Assembly: GCA_030694265.1 (NCBI GenBank) | Contig: JAUXYP010000001.1 | Coordinates: 372,001-436,000 of the forward strand | Direction: 5' to 3' | From: Sulfuricurvum sp. | GTDB taxonomy: Bacteria; Campylobacterota; Campylobacteria; Campylobacterales; Sulfurimonadaceae | DNA length: 64,000 bases | Shown here: positions 8,521 to 18,030 of the stretch, piece by piece | Position numbering within the stretch: position 1 is the first letter of the stretch | How the letters are laid out: each line of letters begins with the position of its first letter | Notes under the pieces: model-generated | What the model saw: the letters and a program-made list of their open reading frames with translations, nothing else | The model's database searches: none | Told to the model about the DNA's origin: nothing | Made by a program: the position numbers and the translations under genes

Positions 8521-9804
8521 ATGAATATTGAGCACTCACAAAAAGCATTTTTAAAAGCCCAGGAACTTATTCCAGGCGGTGTAAATTCACCGGTACGCGC
8601 CTTTAAAAGCGTTGGCGGAATTCCTCGATTTATTGCAAGCGGCGAGGGCGCTTATCTGACTGATATTGATGGTAACCGTTATGTAGATTATGTACAAAGC
8701 TGGGGGCCGTTGATTTTCGGACATCGTGATGAGAGCATTGAAAACGCGGTTATTGAAGCAGTCAAGCACGGGCTTAGTTTTGGCGCACCTACTGAGGCTG
8801 AGAGTGAACTGGCAGAGTTGATTATCTCTATCTATGAGTCGGTTGAAAAAGTCCGTTTTGTAAGCAGCGGCACGGAAGCCGTGATGAGTGCTATTCGTTT
8901 AGCACGCGGATTTACAAATCGAGATGATATTGTCAAGTTTACCGGCTGTTACCATGGGCACAGTGATGCATTATTGGTTCAAGCAGGTTCAGGTGCCGCT
9001 ACCTTTGGTACACCCAGTTCTCCCGGTGTTCCTGCCGATTTCACCAAACATACGTTATTGGCAGAATACAATAATATAGAGAGTGTTCGAAAGTGTTTTA
9101 CGGACAGCCCTGGAATTGCCTGTGTGATTATCGAACCGATTGCCGGTAATATGGGACTCGTACCTGCTGATAAAGATTTTTTAGCACAATTACGAGCGGT
9201 GTGTGACGAGCATGGGACGTTATTGATTTTTGATGAGGTGATGAGCGGCTTTCGTGCGTGTTTGCATGGGGCCGAGAGCATTACGGGGACAAAACCTGAT
9301 TTGGTGACATTGGGCAAGGTTATCGGTGGCGGTATGCCTGTAGGAGCTTTTGGAGGACGTTGTGAGATTATGGCATGCCTCTCACCTGAGGGTGGAGTGT
9401 ACCAAGCAGGGACACTTAGCGGAAATCCGGTAGCAATGGCAGCAGGTCTCGCCTCTATTCGTAAGCTAAAAGCGAATGGAAGAGTGTTTGGGATACTGGA
9501 AGCTAGAGCAAAGCGATTGATGCAGGGATTCAATGAAGCGGCACAAAAACACAATATTCCTTTACAAACGGATGTGCGCGGATCGATGTTTGGATTTTTC
9601 TTTAGCGAAAACAGTGTTAGCAATTTTGCAGAGGCACTCAAAAGTGATACTCAGCGTTTCGCCCATTTTCATGCAGCCATGTTGGAAGCAGGATTTTATT
9701 TTGCCTGTTCGCAGTTTGAAACAGGTTTTATCTCAACAGCAATAACTGATGTTATGATCGAAGAGACGATTGTTGCAGTTGAATCCATATTTGGAGCACT
9801 CTAA
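8521..9804 (+). CDS. hemL: Glutamate-1-semialdehyde 2,1-aminomutase
   Basis: PLP enzyme that makes 5-aminolevulinate, the first committed tetrapyrrole precursor of the C5 haem pathway. 427 residues from ATG 8521, which has AGGAAG seven bases upstream. Visible are [16 protein letters not shown], the PLP phosphate site [16 protein letters not shown], the cofactor aspartate in [12 protein letters not shown], and the Schiff-base lysine in [19 protein letters not shown]. The stop overlaps the atpZ start by one base. The neighbourhood hemL-cytochrome-folD is conserved in Campylobacter as I recall. Confidence 0.96.
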   Translation: MNIEHSQKAFLKAQELIPGGVNSPVRAFKSVGGIPRFIASGEGAYLTDIDGNRYVDYVQSWGPLIFGHRDESIENAVIEAVKHGLSFGAPTEAESELAELIISIYESVEKVRFVSSGTEAVMSAIRLARGFTNRDDIVKFTGCYHGHSDALLVQAGSGAATFGTPSSPGVPADFTKHTLLAEYNNIESVRKCFTDSPGIACVIIEPIAGNMGLVPADKDFLAQLRAVCDEHGTLLIFDEVMSGFRACLHGAESITGTKPDLVTLGKVIGGGMPVGAFGGRCEIMACLSPEGGVYQAGTLSGNPVAMAAGLASIRKLKANGRVFGILEARAKRLMQGFNEAAQKHNIPLQTDVRGSMFGFFFSENSVSNFAEALKSDTQRFAHFHAAMLEAGFYFACSQFETGFISTAITDVMIEETIVAVESIFGAL

Positions 9805-10106
9805 TGGAAAATATAGAAGAGCAAAAGCCTAGGCTTAAAGCTATTATTGAGGGGGCTGAAAGCCTTTCTCTTGGTATTTCGATAGTAGTGGCCGTATTGA
9901 TTGGTGTTGGGATAGGTTTAGGGCTCAAAAAGCTGACGGGAATAGGGTGGCTGTTATGGGTAGGTGTTGCTATTGGACTCGCTGCGGCAATTGCAAATGT
10001 CTATAAAGCGTATAGCAAACAATACAAAGAGTTTGAAGCACTGGCAAAAGATCCCCGTTATAATATGGGGCAAACGATTGGTGAGGATGAGGATGACGAA
10101 AATTAA
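9804..10106 (+). CDS. atpZ: AtpZ/AtpI-like small membrane protein
   Basis: 100 residues with two membrane helices (about 23-43 and 48-68) rich in Gly, the usual shape of AtpZ/AtpI family proteins associated with F-type ATP synthase assembly or magnesium supply. The C-terminal tail is charged and ends in GEDEDDEN. The ATG overlaps the hemL stop (TAATG), and the tail overlaps the next gene by 14 bases, so the three genes are translationally coupled. No atp genes are adjacent. The family call rests on size and topology and is moderately firm. Confidence 0.7.
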   Translation: MENIEEQKPRLKAIIEGAESLSLGISIVVAVLIGVGIGLGLKKLTGIGWLLWVGVAIGLAAAIANVYKAYSKQYKEFEALAKDPRYNMGQTIGEDEDDEN

Positions 10107-10599
10107 AAAAACAATTCTATTTATTGTTCTATTACATATTCCGATCGCACTGTTATTAGTGATTTCAGATGCTGTATTCGCCAGTTTTGAAGTGGCGATG
10201 CTTTCAGGTGCCATGATAACGATGGGATCACTCTACGCGTATCGCAACATGATCCGCTCAAAAGTGAGCGAAGTGGATTTGGATGTGCACAAAGACAGCA
10301 TTGATATGATGGATGATCCTTATGATTTATACGAAGATGAACGTGACCTAGAGATAGCGGATGTCAAAGAGATGATAAAAGCAGAAAAAAAGCTCCAAAA
10401 ACAAGCCATTATAGAAAATACCGTTAAAAATTCTGGGGCATGGGTTTCAGCTTACCGTCTTATTCCTTACGCTTTTTTTGCATTAGGATTTATCACGTTG
10501 GAAAACAATCAGATGTTGCAACTGCTACCGTATCTCATAGGATTAGGATATGGAATCGTTATTGGCTATCTAATAGCCAGAGAATGGTTTACTTCGTAA
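10093..10599 (+). CDS. Membrane protein, function unknown
   Basis: 168 residues. The frame is open from 9964, but ATG 10093 has GAGG/GATGAGG immediately upstream and starts a convincing membrane protein (MTKIKKTILFIVLLHIPIALL). Two N-terminal hydrophobic helices (about 8-28 and 32-50), an acidic central part with DDPYDLYEDERDLE, and two C-terminal hydrophobic helices are visible. I recall an integral membrane protein after hemL in Campylobacter. No named domain was recognised. The 3' end overlaps the convergent gene by 11 bases. Confidence 0.7.
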   Translation: MTKIKKTILFIVLLHIPIALLLVISDAVFASFEVAMLSGAMITMGSLYAYRNMIRSKVSEVDLDVHKDSIDMMDDPYDLYEDERDLEIADVKEMIKAEKKLQKQAIIENTVKNSGAWVSAYRLIPYAFFALGFITLENNQMLQLLPYLIGLGYGIVIGYLIAREWFTS

Positions 10600-11275
10600 T
10601 CATTGGAATATTTATCGTAATTTTAGACTCTCTCACATCACAGTAGAGATTATTTTCTTCTGCGAGACGGGTAATCTCTGATGTATATTTACGATTCATG
10701 TTTTGTGCAGAGAATTCGATAGCAAAGAGAGAGTACTTTTCACCCTCATACTTTATATGCTCACCAACTCTGAAAAATAAGCGTGTAAGTATCACTTCAT
10801 TATCACTAAACGTTTGATAGGTTTTATTGAGCAGTTTGATGAAAATTTCTGCATGTAATCGTATTTCAGGAATAGAAGGATCCAATTCTTTGATGTATTT
10901 AACAGGTGAACCAATGGAATTAGAGCTGATACAGAGGTCAATGAGAGTATAGACATTGACCAAGCTTCCTTCAGGTTTTTGTTTGGTAAATTGGAAGGAT
11001 GGGAGTTGGTAGAGACGAATACCGATTTGTTCTTCATCTTCATACCCAATGGTAATACCAAAAAACTTGAAACGCCCAAATTCAAGTTCCATAAAAGTTG
11101 TTTTAAATCCAAACGTAGCATTAGCATTGGCCATGGCAATTTTATAGATGATAGAAGCATCAGCGGCTCCCAGCAAATACTGAGCTTCCGTGTTGAGAGA
11201 GAGAACTTTACCGCTTGCGCTAAAGAGAATAAATGGATTGAAATCGTATTCAATCCATTGTTGATCAAATGTCAT
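10589..11275 (-). CDS. PAS-like / histidine-kinase-like protein, function unknown
   Basis: 228 residues, no signal peptide. The N-terminal part (about 10-100) reads like a PAS sensor fold: NPFILFSASGKVLSLNTEAQYLLG. The C-terminal half (about 105-225) has a helix-rich stretch and then alternating hydrophobic strands, like a degenerate kinase dimerisation plus ATPase-type domain. No phospho-accepting His box or N/G boxes can be seen, so it is unlikely to be an active kinase. It starts on the last base of the rpoD stop (TAATG), so its level is tied to the main sigma factor; a link to transcription control is inference. Confidence 0.6.
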   Translation of the reverse strand: MTFDQQWIEYDFNPFILFSASGKVLSLNTEAQYLLGAADASIIYKIAMANANATFGFKTTFMELEFGRFKFFGITIGYEDEEQIGIRLYQLPSFQFTKQKPEGSLVNVYTLIDLCISSNSIGSPVKYIKELDPSIPEIRLHAEIFIKLLNKTYQTFSDNEVILTRLFFRVGEHIKYEGEKYSLFAIEFSAQNMNRKYTSEITRLAEENNLYCDVRESKITINIPMITK

Positions 11276-13143
11276 TAGTCTTCGATGTAGTTTTTCAATT
11301 TACGACCCACTTTTGGGTGTTTAAGCTTTTTAATCGCACTGCTTTCGATTTGACGAACACGCTCACGTGTAACATTGAGCTCTTTTCCGATCTCCTCGAG
11401 AGTACGGTCACTCTCATCATCCATGATTCCAAAACGCATTTTAATAACTGCTTTTTCACGTTCGTTGAGTTGTTCGAGAACACCCTCAATTTGAACTTTA
11501 AGGTCATCTTTGAGAACTGCATCCGAAGGAGAGAGGGACATCTTGTCTTCTATAAAGTCTCCAAAACGGCCATCTTCTTCATTCCCGATTGGCGCTTCGA
11601 GTGAAATTGGCTCTTTGGTGATTTTGATGACGTTTTTGACTTTCTCTACGGAGAGCCCGACTTCTTCTGCGATTGTCTCGACATCCGGCTCTTTACCGTG
11701 TTCTTGGAGATGTTTACGCATGATTTTATTGATACGGTTGATCGTCTCAATCATGTGGATCGGAATACGAATAGTACGTGCCTGATCGGCGATAGCACGG
11801 CTGATGGCTTGACGTATCCACCATGTTGCATAGGTTGAAAACTTATACCCTTTTTGGTATTCGAATTTATCAACCGCTTTCATCAATCCAATGTTTCCTT
11901 CTTGGATCAAATCTAGGAACGGAAGACCGCGATTGGTATAACGCTTTGCGATGGAAACAACGAGACGCAGGTTACTTTTTGCCATACGAGTTTTTGATGT
12001 TTCGGAAATATTTTTCCCACGTTTGATTTGTTCCAAGATATCAGCCAGTTTTTCCGGCTCCATATCAAAGCCGCCTTTGGAAGCCTCTTTGGTTTGGATT
12101 AATTTTTTGATTTCCATATAGGTACTGACCATGGTAGCTTCCGGAACTTTCGCAGCAATCTCTTCTTTGGTAAGTTCGGTAATTTTGTTAACAATAATGA
12201 CGTGATTTTTTTTCAGCTGGTCGTTAAAAAGTGGAAGTTTGTACTCGAGTCGCTTTAGCTCACGATCAAAACCTTCGTCACTTCTTAGCGCTGTTTCCAT
12301 GGAACGCACAAGCTCATTGATTAGTTTCGAGGTTGGCCCCAAATCCATAAGCGCATCTTTAAGGGTCTTTTTCTTAAAACTAACATTTAGGAAAAATAAG
12401 ACGTAATCTGCATCCATTTCTTCAAGAGTGCGCTCTTCAAGCATCTTTTCAGTCGCTTTTGCCCAATCTTTTTTTGCTTTTTCGAGTGCTTTAAACGAAG
12501 TTATAACTTTTTCAATCCGTTTTTTGTCTTTCGCTGAAGGAGCTTTTTCCTTGCTCTCTTCATCATCAGAATCATCAGTATCGTCATCGCTAGAAGTGTC
12601 ATCTTCTTCGGCATCGTCTTCAAAACTTTTGAATAGTTCTTTTACCCGTCGCTCACGATTGATTAGGGGGTCTTTGTAGTCAAGGATGAATTCAATGAGA
12701 TAAGGGACAGAACAAATAGCATCAATAATGATCTCTTCACCCATTTCCATACGTTTGGATATTTCTACCTCTTCTTCTTTGGTCAAAAGTGGAATTTGCC
12801 CCATTTCACGTAAATACATACGAACTGGAGAATCCGATCGTGACCACTCTAGAAGCTCATGTTGCTTTAAAATGTCAAATTGATCGGTACTCGCTTCTTC
12901 AATGTATTTAATCTGAGCCGCACGTTTTGCATCGGCTTCTTGCTGATTAAGGATCTTGGCATGTTCCGAAGAAGTAAAAAGACAGGTTTTATATTTTTCT
13001 GCCAACTTTAAAATATTTTTAGCTTGAGCGAGGGTAGGTTGTTTATCAAACGCCTCTACAATGGCCTCATAGGTAAGACAATTTTTGGATTTATGTTCCG
13101 TAAATAGTGTTTCGATGTGTTTGTTTAAGTCTTTGACGCTCAT
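11275..13143 (-). CDS. rpoD: RNA polymerase primary sigma factor sigma-70
   Basis: Main promoter-recognition subunit, 622 residues. Region 1.2 is [22 protein letters not shown]; an acidic, low-complexity stretch ([20 protein letters not shown], around residue 175-195) sits in the non-conserved region. Region 2 carries [22 protein letters not shown] and the -10 reading helix with [11 protein letters not shown]; region 4.2 carries the -35 helix-turn-helix [23 protein letters not shown] 13143 has AAGGGAG upstream and a TATAAT box at 13182-13187. The gene is complete. The PAS-like gene follows with a one-base overlap. Confidence 0.97.
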   Translation of the reverse strand: MSVKDLNKHIETLFTEHKSKNCLTYEAIVEAFDKQPTLAQAKNILKLAEKYKTCLFTSSEHAKILNQQEADAKRAAQIKYIEEASTDQFDILKQHELLEWSRSDSPVRMYLREMGQIPLLTKEEEVEISKRMEMGEEIIIDAICSVPYLIEFILDYKDPLINRERRVKELFKSFEDDAEEDDTSSDDDTDDSDDEESKEKAPSAKDKKRIEKVITSFKALEKAKKDWAKATEKMLEERTLEEMDADYVLFFLNVSFKKKTLKDALMDLGPTSKLINELVRSMETALRSDEGFDRELKRLEYKLPLFNDQLKKNHVIIVNKITELTKEEIAAKVPEATMVSTYMEIKKLIQTKEASKGGFDMEPEKLADILEQIKRGKNISETSKTRMAKSNLRLVVSIAKRYTNRGLPFLDLIQEGNIGLMKAVDKFEYQKGYKFSTYATWWIRQAISRAIADQARTIRIPIHMIETINRINKIMRKHLQEHGKEPDVETIAEEVGLSVEKVKNVIKITKEPISLEAPIGNEEDGRFGDFIEDKMSLSPSDAVLKDDLKVQIEGVLEQLNEREKAVIKMRFGIMDDESDRTLEEIGKELNVTRERVRQIESSAIKKLKHPKVGRKLKNYIED

Positions 13144-13181
13144 TATGTAGAAGGCTCCCTTGCGGTTATAAAAAGAATAGG

Positions 13182-13187
13182 ATTATA
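13182..13187 (-). promoter_or_regulatory. -10 box of rpoD
   Basis: On the minus strand the sequence TTCGGTATAATCC holds a perfect TATAAT about 38 bases before the rpoD start. No convincing -35 hexamer was seen, as is usual in this group. Confidence 0.55.
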
Positions 13188-13241
13188 CCGAAATAATATT
13201 AAATGAGCCATTTTATAAGAAAGTTAATCGCATATTAAATA

Positions 13242-13257
13242 TGGAATGGCCTTTGCT
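13242..13257 (+). promoter_or_regulatory. Sigma-54 (RpoN) promoter for the flagellar rod genes
   Basis: TGGAATGGCCTTTGCT matches the sigma-54 consensus TGGCAcgN4TTGCw with exact spacing: GG at 13243-13244, GC at 13255-13256, ten bases between. It ends 34 bases before ATG 13292. In Campylobacter and Helicobacter, rod and hook genes are RpoN-dependent, so both sequence and context agree. The promoter lies inside an upstream in-frame extension from 13241, which therefore is not the real start. Confidence 0.8.
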
Positions 13258-13291
13258 TACTTGCTCTAATATCAGTTCTCAAGGATCAGAA

Positions 13292-14104
13292 ATGCAAACG
13301 GGATATTATGCAGCTACAGGTGGAATGGTTGCTCAATTTAACCGAATGGACACAATCGCGGCCAATTTAGCAAACGTCAATACAGCCGGTTATAAGAAAG
13401 AGCAGCTTATTACAGGTGATTTTGCCCGTTTGTACAAAGAAGCGAGAGATGAACTCCCAATTAAGAATCATACTGAGCAAGCAGCACAATATTTAAATCG
13501 ATCACTTTCTAGAGTTCCTCAGATTAGCGATGCTTATACGGATTTCTCCCTTGGGACATTACAAGCCACAGGCAATACTTTTGATATTGCTTTAAATAAA
13601 GAAGGACAATTCTTTGCAGTCAATACACCACAAGGAGTACGTTTGACACGAGATGGTTCATTTACAATGAACCAAGATGGAAAATTAGTTAACAAGCAAG
13701 GGTATGAAGTAATTGGAGCTGATCAAAAAGGGATTACTTTTAATCCAGGAGACAGCGTCGTAACTCTGGATAAAAATGGACAGTTTTCCACTAATATACC
13801 GGGATCAACGCAAATGGTTGCCGGTAAAAGTATGTTGATCGTTGAGCCTCAAAATCTTCGGATGCTGACCAAAGAGGGAGATAACCTTTATGTCCCTGAT
13901 CCGGCTGATCCATTGAAACCTGTGGCGCAAAGCGGTGGTGTTATGCAAGGATATGTAGAAAAAAGCAATGTCAATGCGGTCAATGAGATGATTTCACTCG
14001 TAGAAGCAAACCGTTTGGTCGGTATGTATCAAAAAGCGATGGATTCACAAATGAATGATCTTAACCGTGATGCGATTGAAAAAATCGCTGTTACACGACG
14101 ATAA
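13292..14104 (+). CDS. flgF: Flagellar basal-body rod protein, FlgF/FlgG family
   Basis: 270 residues forming part of the proximal/distal rod crossing the periplasm. The N-terminal rod signature MQTGYYAATGGMVAQFNRMDTIAANLANVNTAGYKK and the C-terminal coiled segment VNEMISLVEANRLVGMYQKAMDSQ are both present. Start ATG 13292 is supported by AAGGATC upstream and by the sigma-54 promoter at 13242-13257. In related species this first gene of the pair is annotated flgG2 or flgF. flgG follows 17 bases later. Confidence 0.88.
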   Translation: MQTGYYAATGGMVAQFNRMDTIAANLANVNTAGYKKEQLITGDFARLYKEARDELPIKNHTEQAAQYLNRSLSRVPQISDAYTDFSLGTLQATGNTFDIALNKEGQFFAVNTPQGVRLTRDGSFTMNQDGKLVNKQGYEVIGADQKGITFNPGDSVVTLDKNGQFSTNIPGSTQMVAGKSMLIVEPQNLRMLTKEGDNLYVPDPADPLKPVAQSGGVMQGYVEKSNVNAVNEMISLVEANRLVGMYQKAMDSQMNDLNRDAIEKIAVTRR

Positions 14105-14121
14105 TCTAAGGAGATAAAACT

Positions 14122-14910
14122 ATGATGCAATCACTTTATACCAGCTCAACCGGAATGCTGGCCATGCAAACACAAATTGATACGACCGCGAATAATATTG
14201 CCAACGTTAACACAATGGGGTATAAAAAATCACGTGCAGAGTTTGCAGATTTGATGTACAAGGTCATGACGTATGCCGGAACCTCAACAAGTGATACAAC
14301 ACAGTCTCCGACGGGAATCGAAGTGGGTCTCGGGGTTCGTCCAACGGCTATTAACAAGATTTTCTCTGAAGGAAGTCTAAAGCAAACGGATAACTCTTTG
14401 GATTTGGCAATCACGGGTAAAGGTTTCTTAAAACTTCAATTGCCTAACGGTACGGAAGTGTATACACGTAACGGTTCATTGAAAATTGATCAAAATGGTA
14501 CTTTGGTGAATTCCGATGGTTACACTGTTATCCCCGAGGTTGTTATTCCAGAAGATTCAACGAATATCAGTATCGGAACCGATGGTATCGTAAGTGTTAC
14601 TCAAGCAGGGCAGGCGCAGGCAACCCAAGTGGGACAAATCTCTCTTACAAATTTTATTAATCCAGCTGGTTTGCATGCCATGGGAGATAATCTCTTTGTC
14701 GAAACGGATGCTTCAGGTCAGCCGGTTGAGGGGACACCTGGGGATAATGGACTTGGAAATATCCGCCAAGGGTTTGTAGAGTTGTCAAACGTACAACTCG
14801 TCGTTGAACTTACCGATCTGATCACGGGTCAGCGCGCCTATGATGCCAATTCAAAAGTCATCACCACCAGTGATGAAATGCTCGCTACAACTAACAGCTT
14901 GAAACGTTAA
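14122..14910 (+). CDS. flgG: Flagellar distal rod protein FlgG
   Basis: 262 residues, the normal FlgG length, making the distal rod under the hook. N-terminal SLYTSSTGMLAMQTQIDTTANNIANVNTMGYKKSRAEF and C-terminal FVELSNVQLVVELTDLITGQRAYDANSKVI are both typical. ATG 14122 has AAGGAG seven bases upstream. Co-transcribed with flgF under sigma-54. A long perfect hairpin follows 10 bases after the stop and probably ends the transcript. Confidence 0.95.
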   Translation: MMQSLYTSSTGMLAMQTQIDTTANNIANVNTMGYKKSRAEFADLMYKVMTYAGTSTSDTTQSPTGIEVGLGVRPTAINKIFSEGSLKQTDNSLDLAITGKGFLKLQLPNGTEVYTRNGSLKIDQNGTLVNSDGYTVIPEVVIPEDSTNISIGTDGIVSVTQAGQAQATQVGQISLTNFINPAGLHAMGDNLFVETDASGQPVEGTPGDNGLGNIRQGFVELSNVQLVVELTDLITGQRAYDANSKVITTSDEMLATTNSLKR

Positions 14911-14920
14911 TACTAGTTTG

Positions 14921-14951
14921 TATTAAACTCCACATTGCTTGGAGTTTAATA
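14921..14951 (+). terminator. Hairpin terminator after flgG
   Basis: A perfect 12-bp inverted repeat, TATTAAACTCCA at 14921-14932 and TGGAGTTTAATA at 14940-14951, with a 7-base loop. It begins 10 bases after the flgG stop. No long T run follows, so efficiency is uncertain; the AT-rich base of the stem may serve that role. Confidence 0.6.
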
Positions 14952-14971
14952 GAGTTTCAACTCATCTTTGA

Positions 14972-14977
14972 TATAAT
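14972..14977 (+). promoter_or_regulatory. -10 box of the leuD-leuB operon
   Basis: TTTGATATAATC contains a perfect TATAAT preceded by TTTG, 29 bases before the leuD start and just after the flgG terminator. No -35 box is obvious. It marks a new transcription unit for leucine biosynthesis. Confidence 0.6.
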
Positions 14978-15006
14978 CTCTTCAATTTAGAACAGTAGGA
15001 TGAAGT

Positions 15007-15510
15007 ATGCAAAAAATGGAAGGTAAAGTTTGGAATTTCGGTAAAGATATCGATACCGATCTTATTATCGCTGCCCGTTATCTCAGCACCTCAAACCCCT
15101 TAGAACTCGCGAAACACGTTATGGAAGATGCCGATCCAACTTTTGTCAGCAAAATGGCTCCGGGCGACATTATTGTAGCCGGTGAGAACTTTGGATGCGG
15201 TTCATCACGTGAACATGCTCCTATCGCACTTAAAGCTGCCGGTGTTGCTGCGGTTATTGCACCTACGTTTGCCCGCATTTTTTACCGTAATGCCTTTAAT
15301 ATGGGATTGCCGATTTTTGAATTAACCGAAAGCGCCGAAATCAAAGAAGGTGAGCGTGTTAGCATCGATATGGATGCGGGAACGATCACAAATATGACTA
15401 CGGGTAAAGTGTATAACTTTATTCCAATTCCTCCGTTTATGCAAGAACTTATCAGTGCTGGCGGACTTATGAATTATGCTGCAGCTGAAATCGCAGCGCA
15501 AGGAAACTAA
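15007..15510 (+). CDS. leuD: 3-Isopropylmalate dehydratase small subunit
   Basis: Small subunit of isopropylmalate isomerase in leucine biosynthesis; pairs with LeuC, which carries the 4Fe-4S cluster and is not in this window. 167 residues, the short archaeal/epsilon type. Visible motifs are [18 protein letters not shown] and [21 protein letters not shown], the swivel-domain substrate loop, and [15 protein letters not shown]. Start ATG 15007 with AGGATGAAG upstream. leuB follows four bases after the stop. Confidence 0.95.
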   Translation: MQKMEGKVWNFGKDIDTDLIIAARYLSTSNPLELAKHVMEDADPTFVSKMAPGDIIVAGENFGCGSSREHAPIALKAAGVAAVIAPTFARIFYRNAFNMGLPIFELTESAEIKEGERVSIDMDAGTITNMTTGKVYNFIPIPPFMQELISAGGLMNYAAAEIAAQGN

Positions 15511-15514
15511 TCGA

Positions 15515-16591
15515 ATGAAAACTTATAATATTGCACTGATAAAAGGGGACGGAATCGGTCCTGAAATTATTGATGAAGCGGTAAAAGTTTTGGATGCCGT
15601 AGCGCATGATGAAAATATTGCATTTACGTACCGTGAAGCTTTGATGGGTGGATGCGCGTATGACGTTACCGGTGACCCTCTTCCTCAAGAGACGATTGAT
15701 ATTGCACTTTCCAGCGATGCCGTGCTATTTGGTGCAATCGGCGGAGAAAAATGGGATACGCTTCCAAGAGAAAAACGCCCTGAAAGCGGCTTGCTACGTT
15801 TTCGTAAAGAGCTAGGAGTTTTTGCAAACCTTCGTCCCGCAAGTGTGTATGATGAATTGGTTAACGCCAGTTCATTGAAACCAGAGATCGTCAAAGGTGT
15901 TGATCTGATGGTTGTCCGCGAGCTTATAGGTGGGATTTACTTCGGTGAGCCAAAAGGGCGCGATGAAAACAAGGGTTGGAACACTATGGTGTACACGCGT
16001 GATGAAGTAATTCGTATCGCACACGTGGCTTTTAAAATAGCAATGGAACGCAGTAAAAAAGTATGTTCAGTGGACAAAGCAAATGTCCTTGACGTGAGTC
16101 AGCTTTGGCGTGAAGTGGTGATAGAAGTCGCGCGTGAGTATCCGGAAGTGGAACTTACTCATATGTATGTTGACAATGCAGCGATGCAGCTTATCCGTGA
16201 TCCAAAACAGTTTGATGTTATTTTGACAGGAAACATTTTCGGTGATATCTTAAGCGATGAAGCGAGCATGCTCTCAGGTTCAATCGGATTACTTCCCTCG
16301 GCATCTGTAGGTGCAGCTATCGGTGTATACGAGCCGATTCACGGTTCAGCTCCTGATATTGCAGGGCAGGGTATTGCTAATCCGATCGCGACAATTTCTA
16401 GTGCCTCGATGATGCTTCGTTACGCATTAGGAGAGAACAAAGCGGCTGATCGCATTGATTATGCAATCAAACAAGCCCTCTCTCTTGGTTATCGCACCAA
16501 AGATATCGCAGCATTCGATGCAAAAGAGGTTTGTACGACAAGTCAAATGGGCTCTATCATTGCTGATTTTGCGGCTAAATGCAAACTTTAA
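15515..16591 (+). CDS. leuB: 3-Isopropylmalate dehydrogenase
   Basis: NAD-dependent oxidative decarboxylation of 3-isopropylmalate to 2-oxoisocaproate. 358 residues from ATG 15515, which has AAGGAAA upstream; a longer frame to 15476 would overlap leuD and lacks homology. Motifs: [29 protein letters not shown] with the substrate arginines, [39 protein letters not shown] with metal-binding aspartates, and [18 protein letters not shown]. Complete and ordinary. Confidence 0.96.
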   Translation: MKTYNIALIKGDGIGPEIIDEAVKVLDAVAHDENIAFTYREALMGGCAYDVTGDPLPQETIDIALSSDAVLFGAIGGEKWDTLPREKRPESGLLRFRKELGVFANLRPASVYDELVNASSLKPEIVKGVDLMVVRELIGGIYFGEPKGRDENKGWNTMVYTRDEVIRIAHVAFKIAMERSKKVCSVDKANVLDVSQLWREVVIEVAREYPEVELTHMYVDNAAMQLIRDPKQFDVILTGNIFGDILSDEASMLSGSIGLLPSASVGAAIGVYEPIHGSAPDIAGQGIANPIATISSASMMLRYALGENKAADRIDYAIKQALSLGYRTKDIAAFDAKEVCTTSQMGSIIADFAAKCKL

Positions 16592-16827
16592 CCCTCGCTA
16601 ATATTTACGAACTTCAAGGTCTCAAAGAAGAGGCATTGGAGATTTATAAAGAAATTTTAAAAAAAGAGCCAGGAAACAGTGATGCTAAGATAGCCATTCG
16701 ACGGCTCTCCGGTATGCGAAAAAAGTTTCTTGGTGTTAATAATGAAATGAAAACTTTTTTTGTTCAAATGGACGAAAAAGCGGAGTTTATCCAGTTTGAA
16801 AGGTGGCTATTGCGCGCATGGAATTAA
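16579..16827 (+). CDS. Short TPR-like protein, function unknown
   Basis: 82 residues. The N-terminal half, [35 protein letters not shown], has the spacing of one tetratricopeptide repeat; the C-terminal half is charged and ends in [10 protein letters not shown]. It overlaps the end of leuB by 13 bases and the next gene by 10, so it is coupled to both. In Campylobacter jejuni I recall short uncharacterised genes just upstream of purU; this may be the counterpart of one of them. No function can be assigned. Confidence 0.6.
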   Translation: MQTLTLANIYELQGLKEEALEIYKEILKKEPGNSDAKIAIRRLSGMRKKFLGVNNEMKTFFVQMDEKAEFIQFERWLLRAWN

Positions 16828-17177
16828 AAGATGTTATTTTATCGACGTTAGCCGAGCTTGACGATATGGTTGTCCGTGATACATTGGATCATTCTCAAGA
16901 CGGTAGTATTGTGTCTAAAGAAACAGTGAGTGAGCCGGTTGAAGAAGAAATATCGGCTTCAGTATCATTTGCGAATGTATTGGCAGGTGAAACTCCTACG
17001 ATCGGATCGGATGATGAAGTTCGAATGCTTGAGGGGATACGAGAGCGTCTTTTGGTCTTATTTGAAGGATTCCAATCTCCTAATAATGTCAATATCGAAG
17101 CCAAGGTAGACTTGACGTTGAATTTTTTTGAATACTTATTAGCGACAATTGATAATCGTTTGGACACAATCCGTTAA
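16818..17177 (+). CDS. CiaD-like domain protein, function uncertain
   Basis: 119 residues from ATG 16818; GTG 16803 is possible, but AGGTGG at 16801-16806 fits ATG better. The N-terminal part is acidic and variable; the conserved-looking C-terminus (GIRERLLVLFEGFQ...LDLTLNFFEYLLATIDNRLD, my abridgement) is helical and resembles the C-terminal domain of Campylobacter invasion antigen D, whose gene I recall close to purU in C. jejuni. In a free-living organism an invasion role is unlikely. Its stop overlaps the purU start by one base. Confidence 0.5.
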   Translation: MELKDVILSTLAELDDMVVRDTLDHSQDGSIVSKETVSEPVEEEISASVSFANVLAGETPTIGSDDEVRMLEGIRERLLVLFEGFQSPNNVNIEAKVDLTLNFFEYLLATIDNRLDTIR

Positions 17178-18028
17178 TGAGCATCAATATGAATGAACAG
17201 TATCGCGTGTTAATACAGTGCAATGATGAAAAAGGACTTGTCTATAAAGTTTCCAGTATTTTTTATCATCGTAATCTCAATATTATTTCCAATCATGAAT
17301 TTGTGGATAAAGTTCATAATAAGTTTTTCATGCGTAGCGTCGTGGCGGGTGATATTGATGTAGAAGATTTAAAGCAAGAACTTTCAAATGCTCTGCCTAA
17401 AGATACGATTTTAGAAGTGATTGCCCCACGTAAAAAGTGCATTGTATTAATGGCAACAAAAGAGTCGCATGCGTTGGGTGACATTTTGATCCGTTATGAG
17501 GCAGGCGAGCTGGATGCTGAGATCGTGGCAGTTGTCTCGAACTATAATCTCTTAGAACCGTTAGTCTCTAAATTCGGTATCCCTTTTTATACAGTCTCGC
17601 ATGTTGATCTGGATCGTGACACACATGAAACAAATGTATTGGAATGTTTGGCTTCATTAGGAGAAATTGATTACATTGTATTAGCAAAATACATGCGTAT
17701 TTTAACACCTCGTTTTGTGCAAGCTTATGAAGATAAAATAATCAATATTCATCATTCTTTTCTTCCAGCATTTATTGGTGCCAATCCTTACAAACAAGCG
17801 TATGAACGTGGGGTAAAAATTATTGGAGCAACAGCTCATTTTGTCAATAATAATCTTGATGAGGGACCAATTATCGCGCAAAATGTTATTCATGTAGATC
17901 ATGCGTATAGCTGGGAAGATATGCAGCGTTCCGGGAAAGATGTTGAGAAAATTGTATTGTCAAAAGCTTTGAAACTGGCGTTAGAAGATCGTATTTTTGT
18001 TCATGCGAACAAGACAGTAATTTTCTAA
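17177..18028 (+). CDS. purU: Formyltetrahydrofolate deformylase
   Basis: Hydrolyses 10-formyl-THF to THF and formate, balancing one-carbon pools. 283 residues: an ACT regulatory domain (about 7-85, RVLIQCNDEKGLVYKVSSIFY) and a formyltransferase-type catalytic domain with INIHHSFLPAFIG and a C-terminal HFVNNNLDEGPIIAQ holding the catalytic aspartate. ATG overlaps the stop of the preceding gene by one base. Co-located with folD-type one-carbon functions only at a distance. Complete. Confidence 0.94.
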   Translation: MSINMNEQYRVLIQCNDEKGLVYKVSSIFYHRNLNIISNHEFVDKVHNKFFMRSVVAGDIDVEDLKQELSNALPKDTILEVIAPRKKCIVLMATKESHALGDILIRYEAGELDAEIVAVVSNYNLLEPLVSKFGIPFYTVSHVDLDRDTHETNVLECLASLGEIDYIVLAKYMRILTPRFVQAYEDKIINIHHSFLPAFIGANPYKQAYERGVKIIGATAHFVNNNLDEGPIIAQNVIHVDHAYSWEDMQRSGKDVEKIVLSKALKLALEDRIFVHANKTVIF

Positions 18029-18030
18029 AT

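Noticed and set aside
8979-9641. 220-codon open frame antisense to hemL
   Set aside because: It mirrors the hemL codons, is rich in Ser, Pro and Ala without domain signs, and has no ribosome site; a shadow of a conserved gene.
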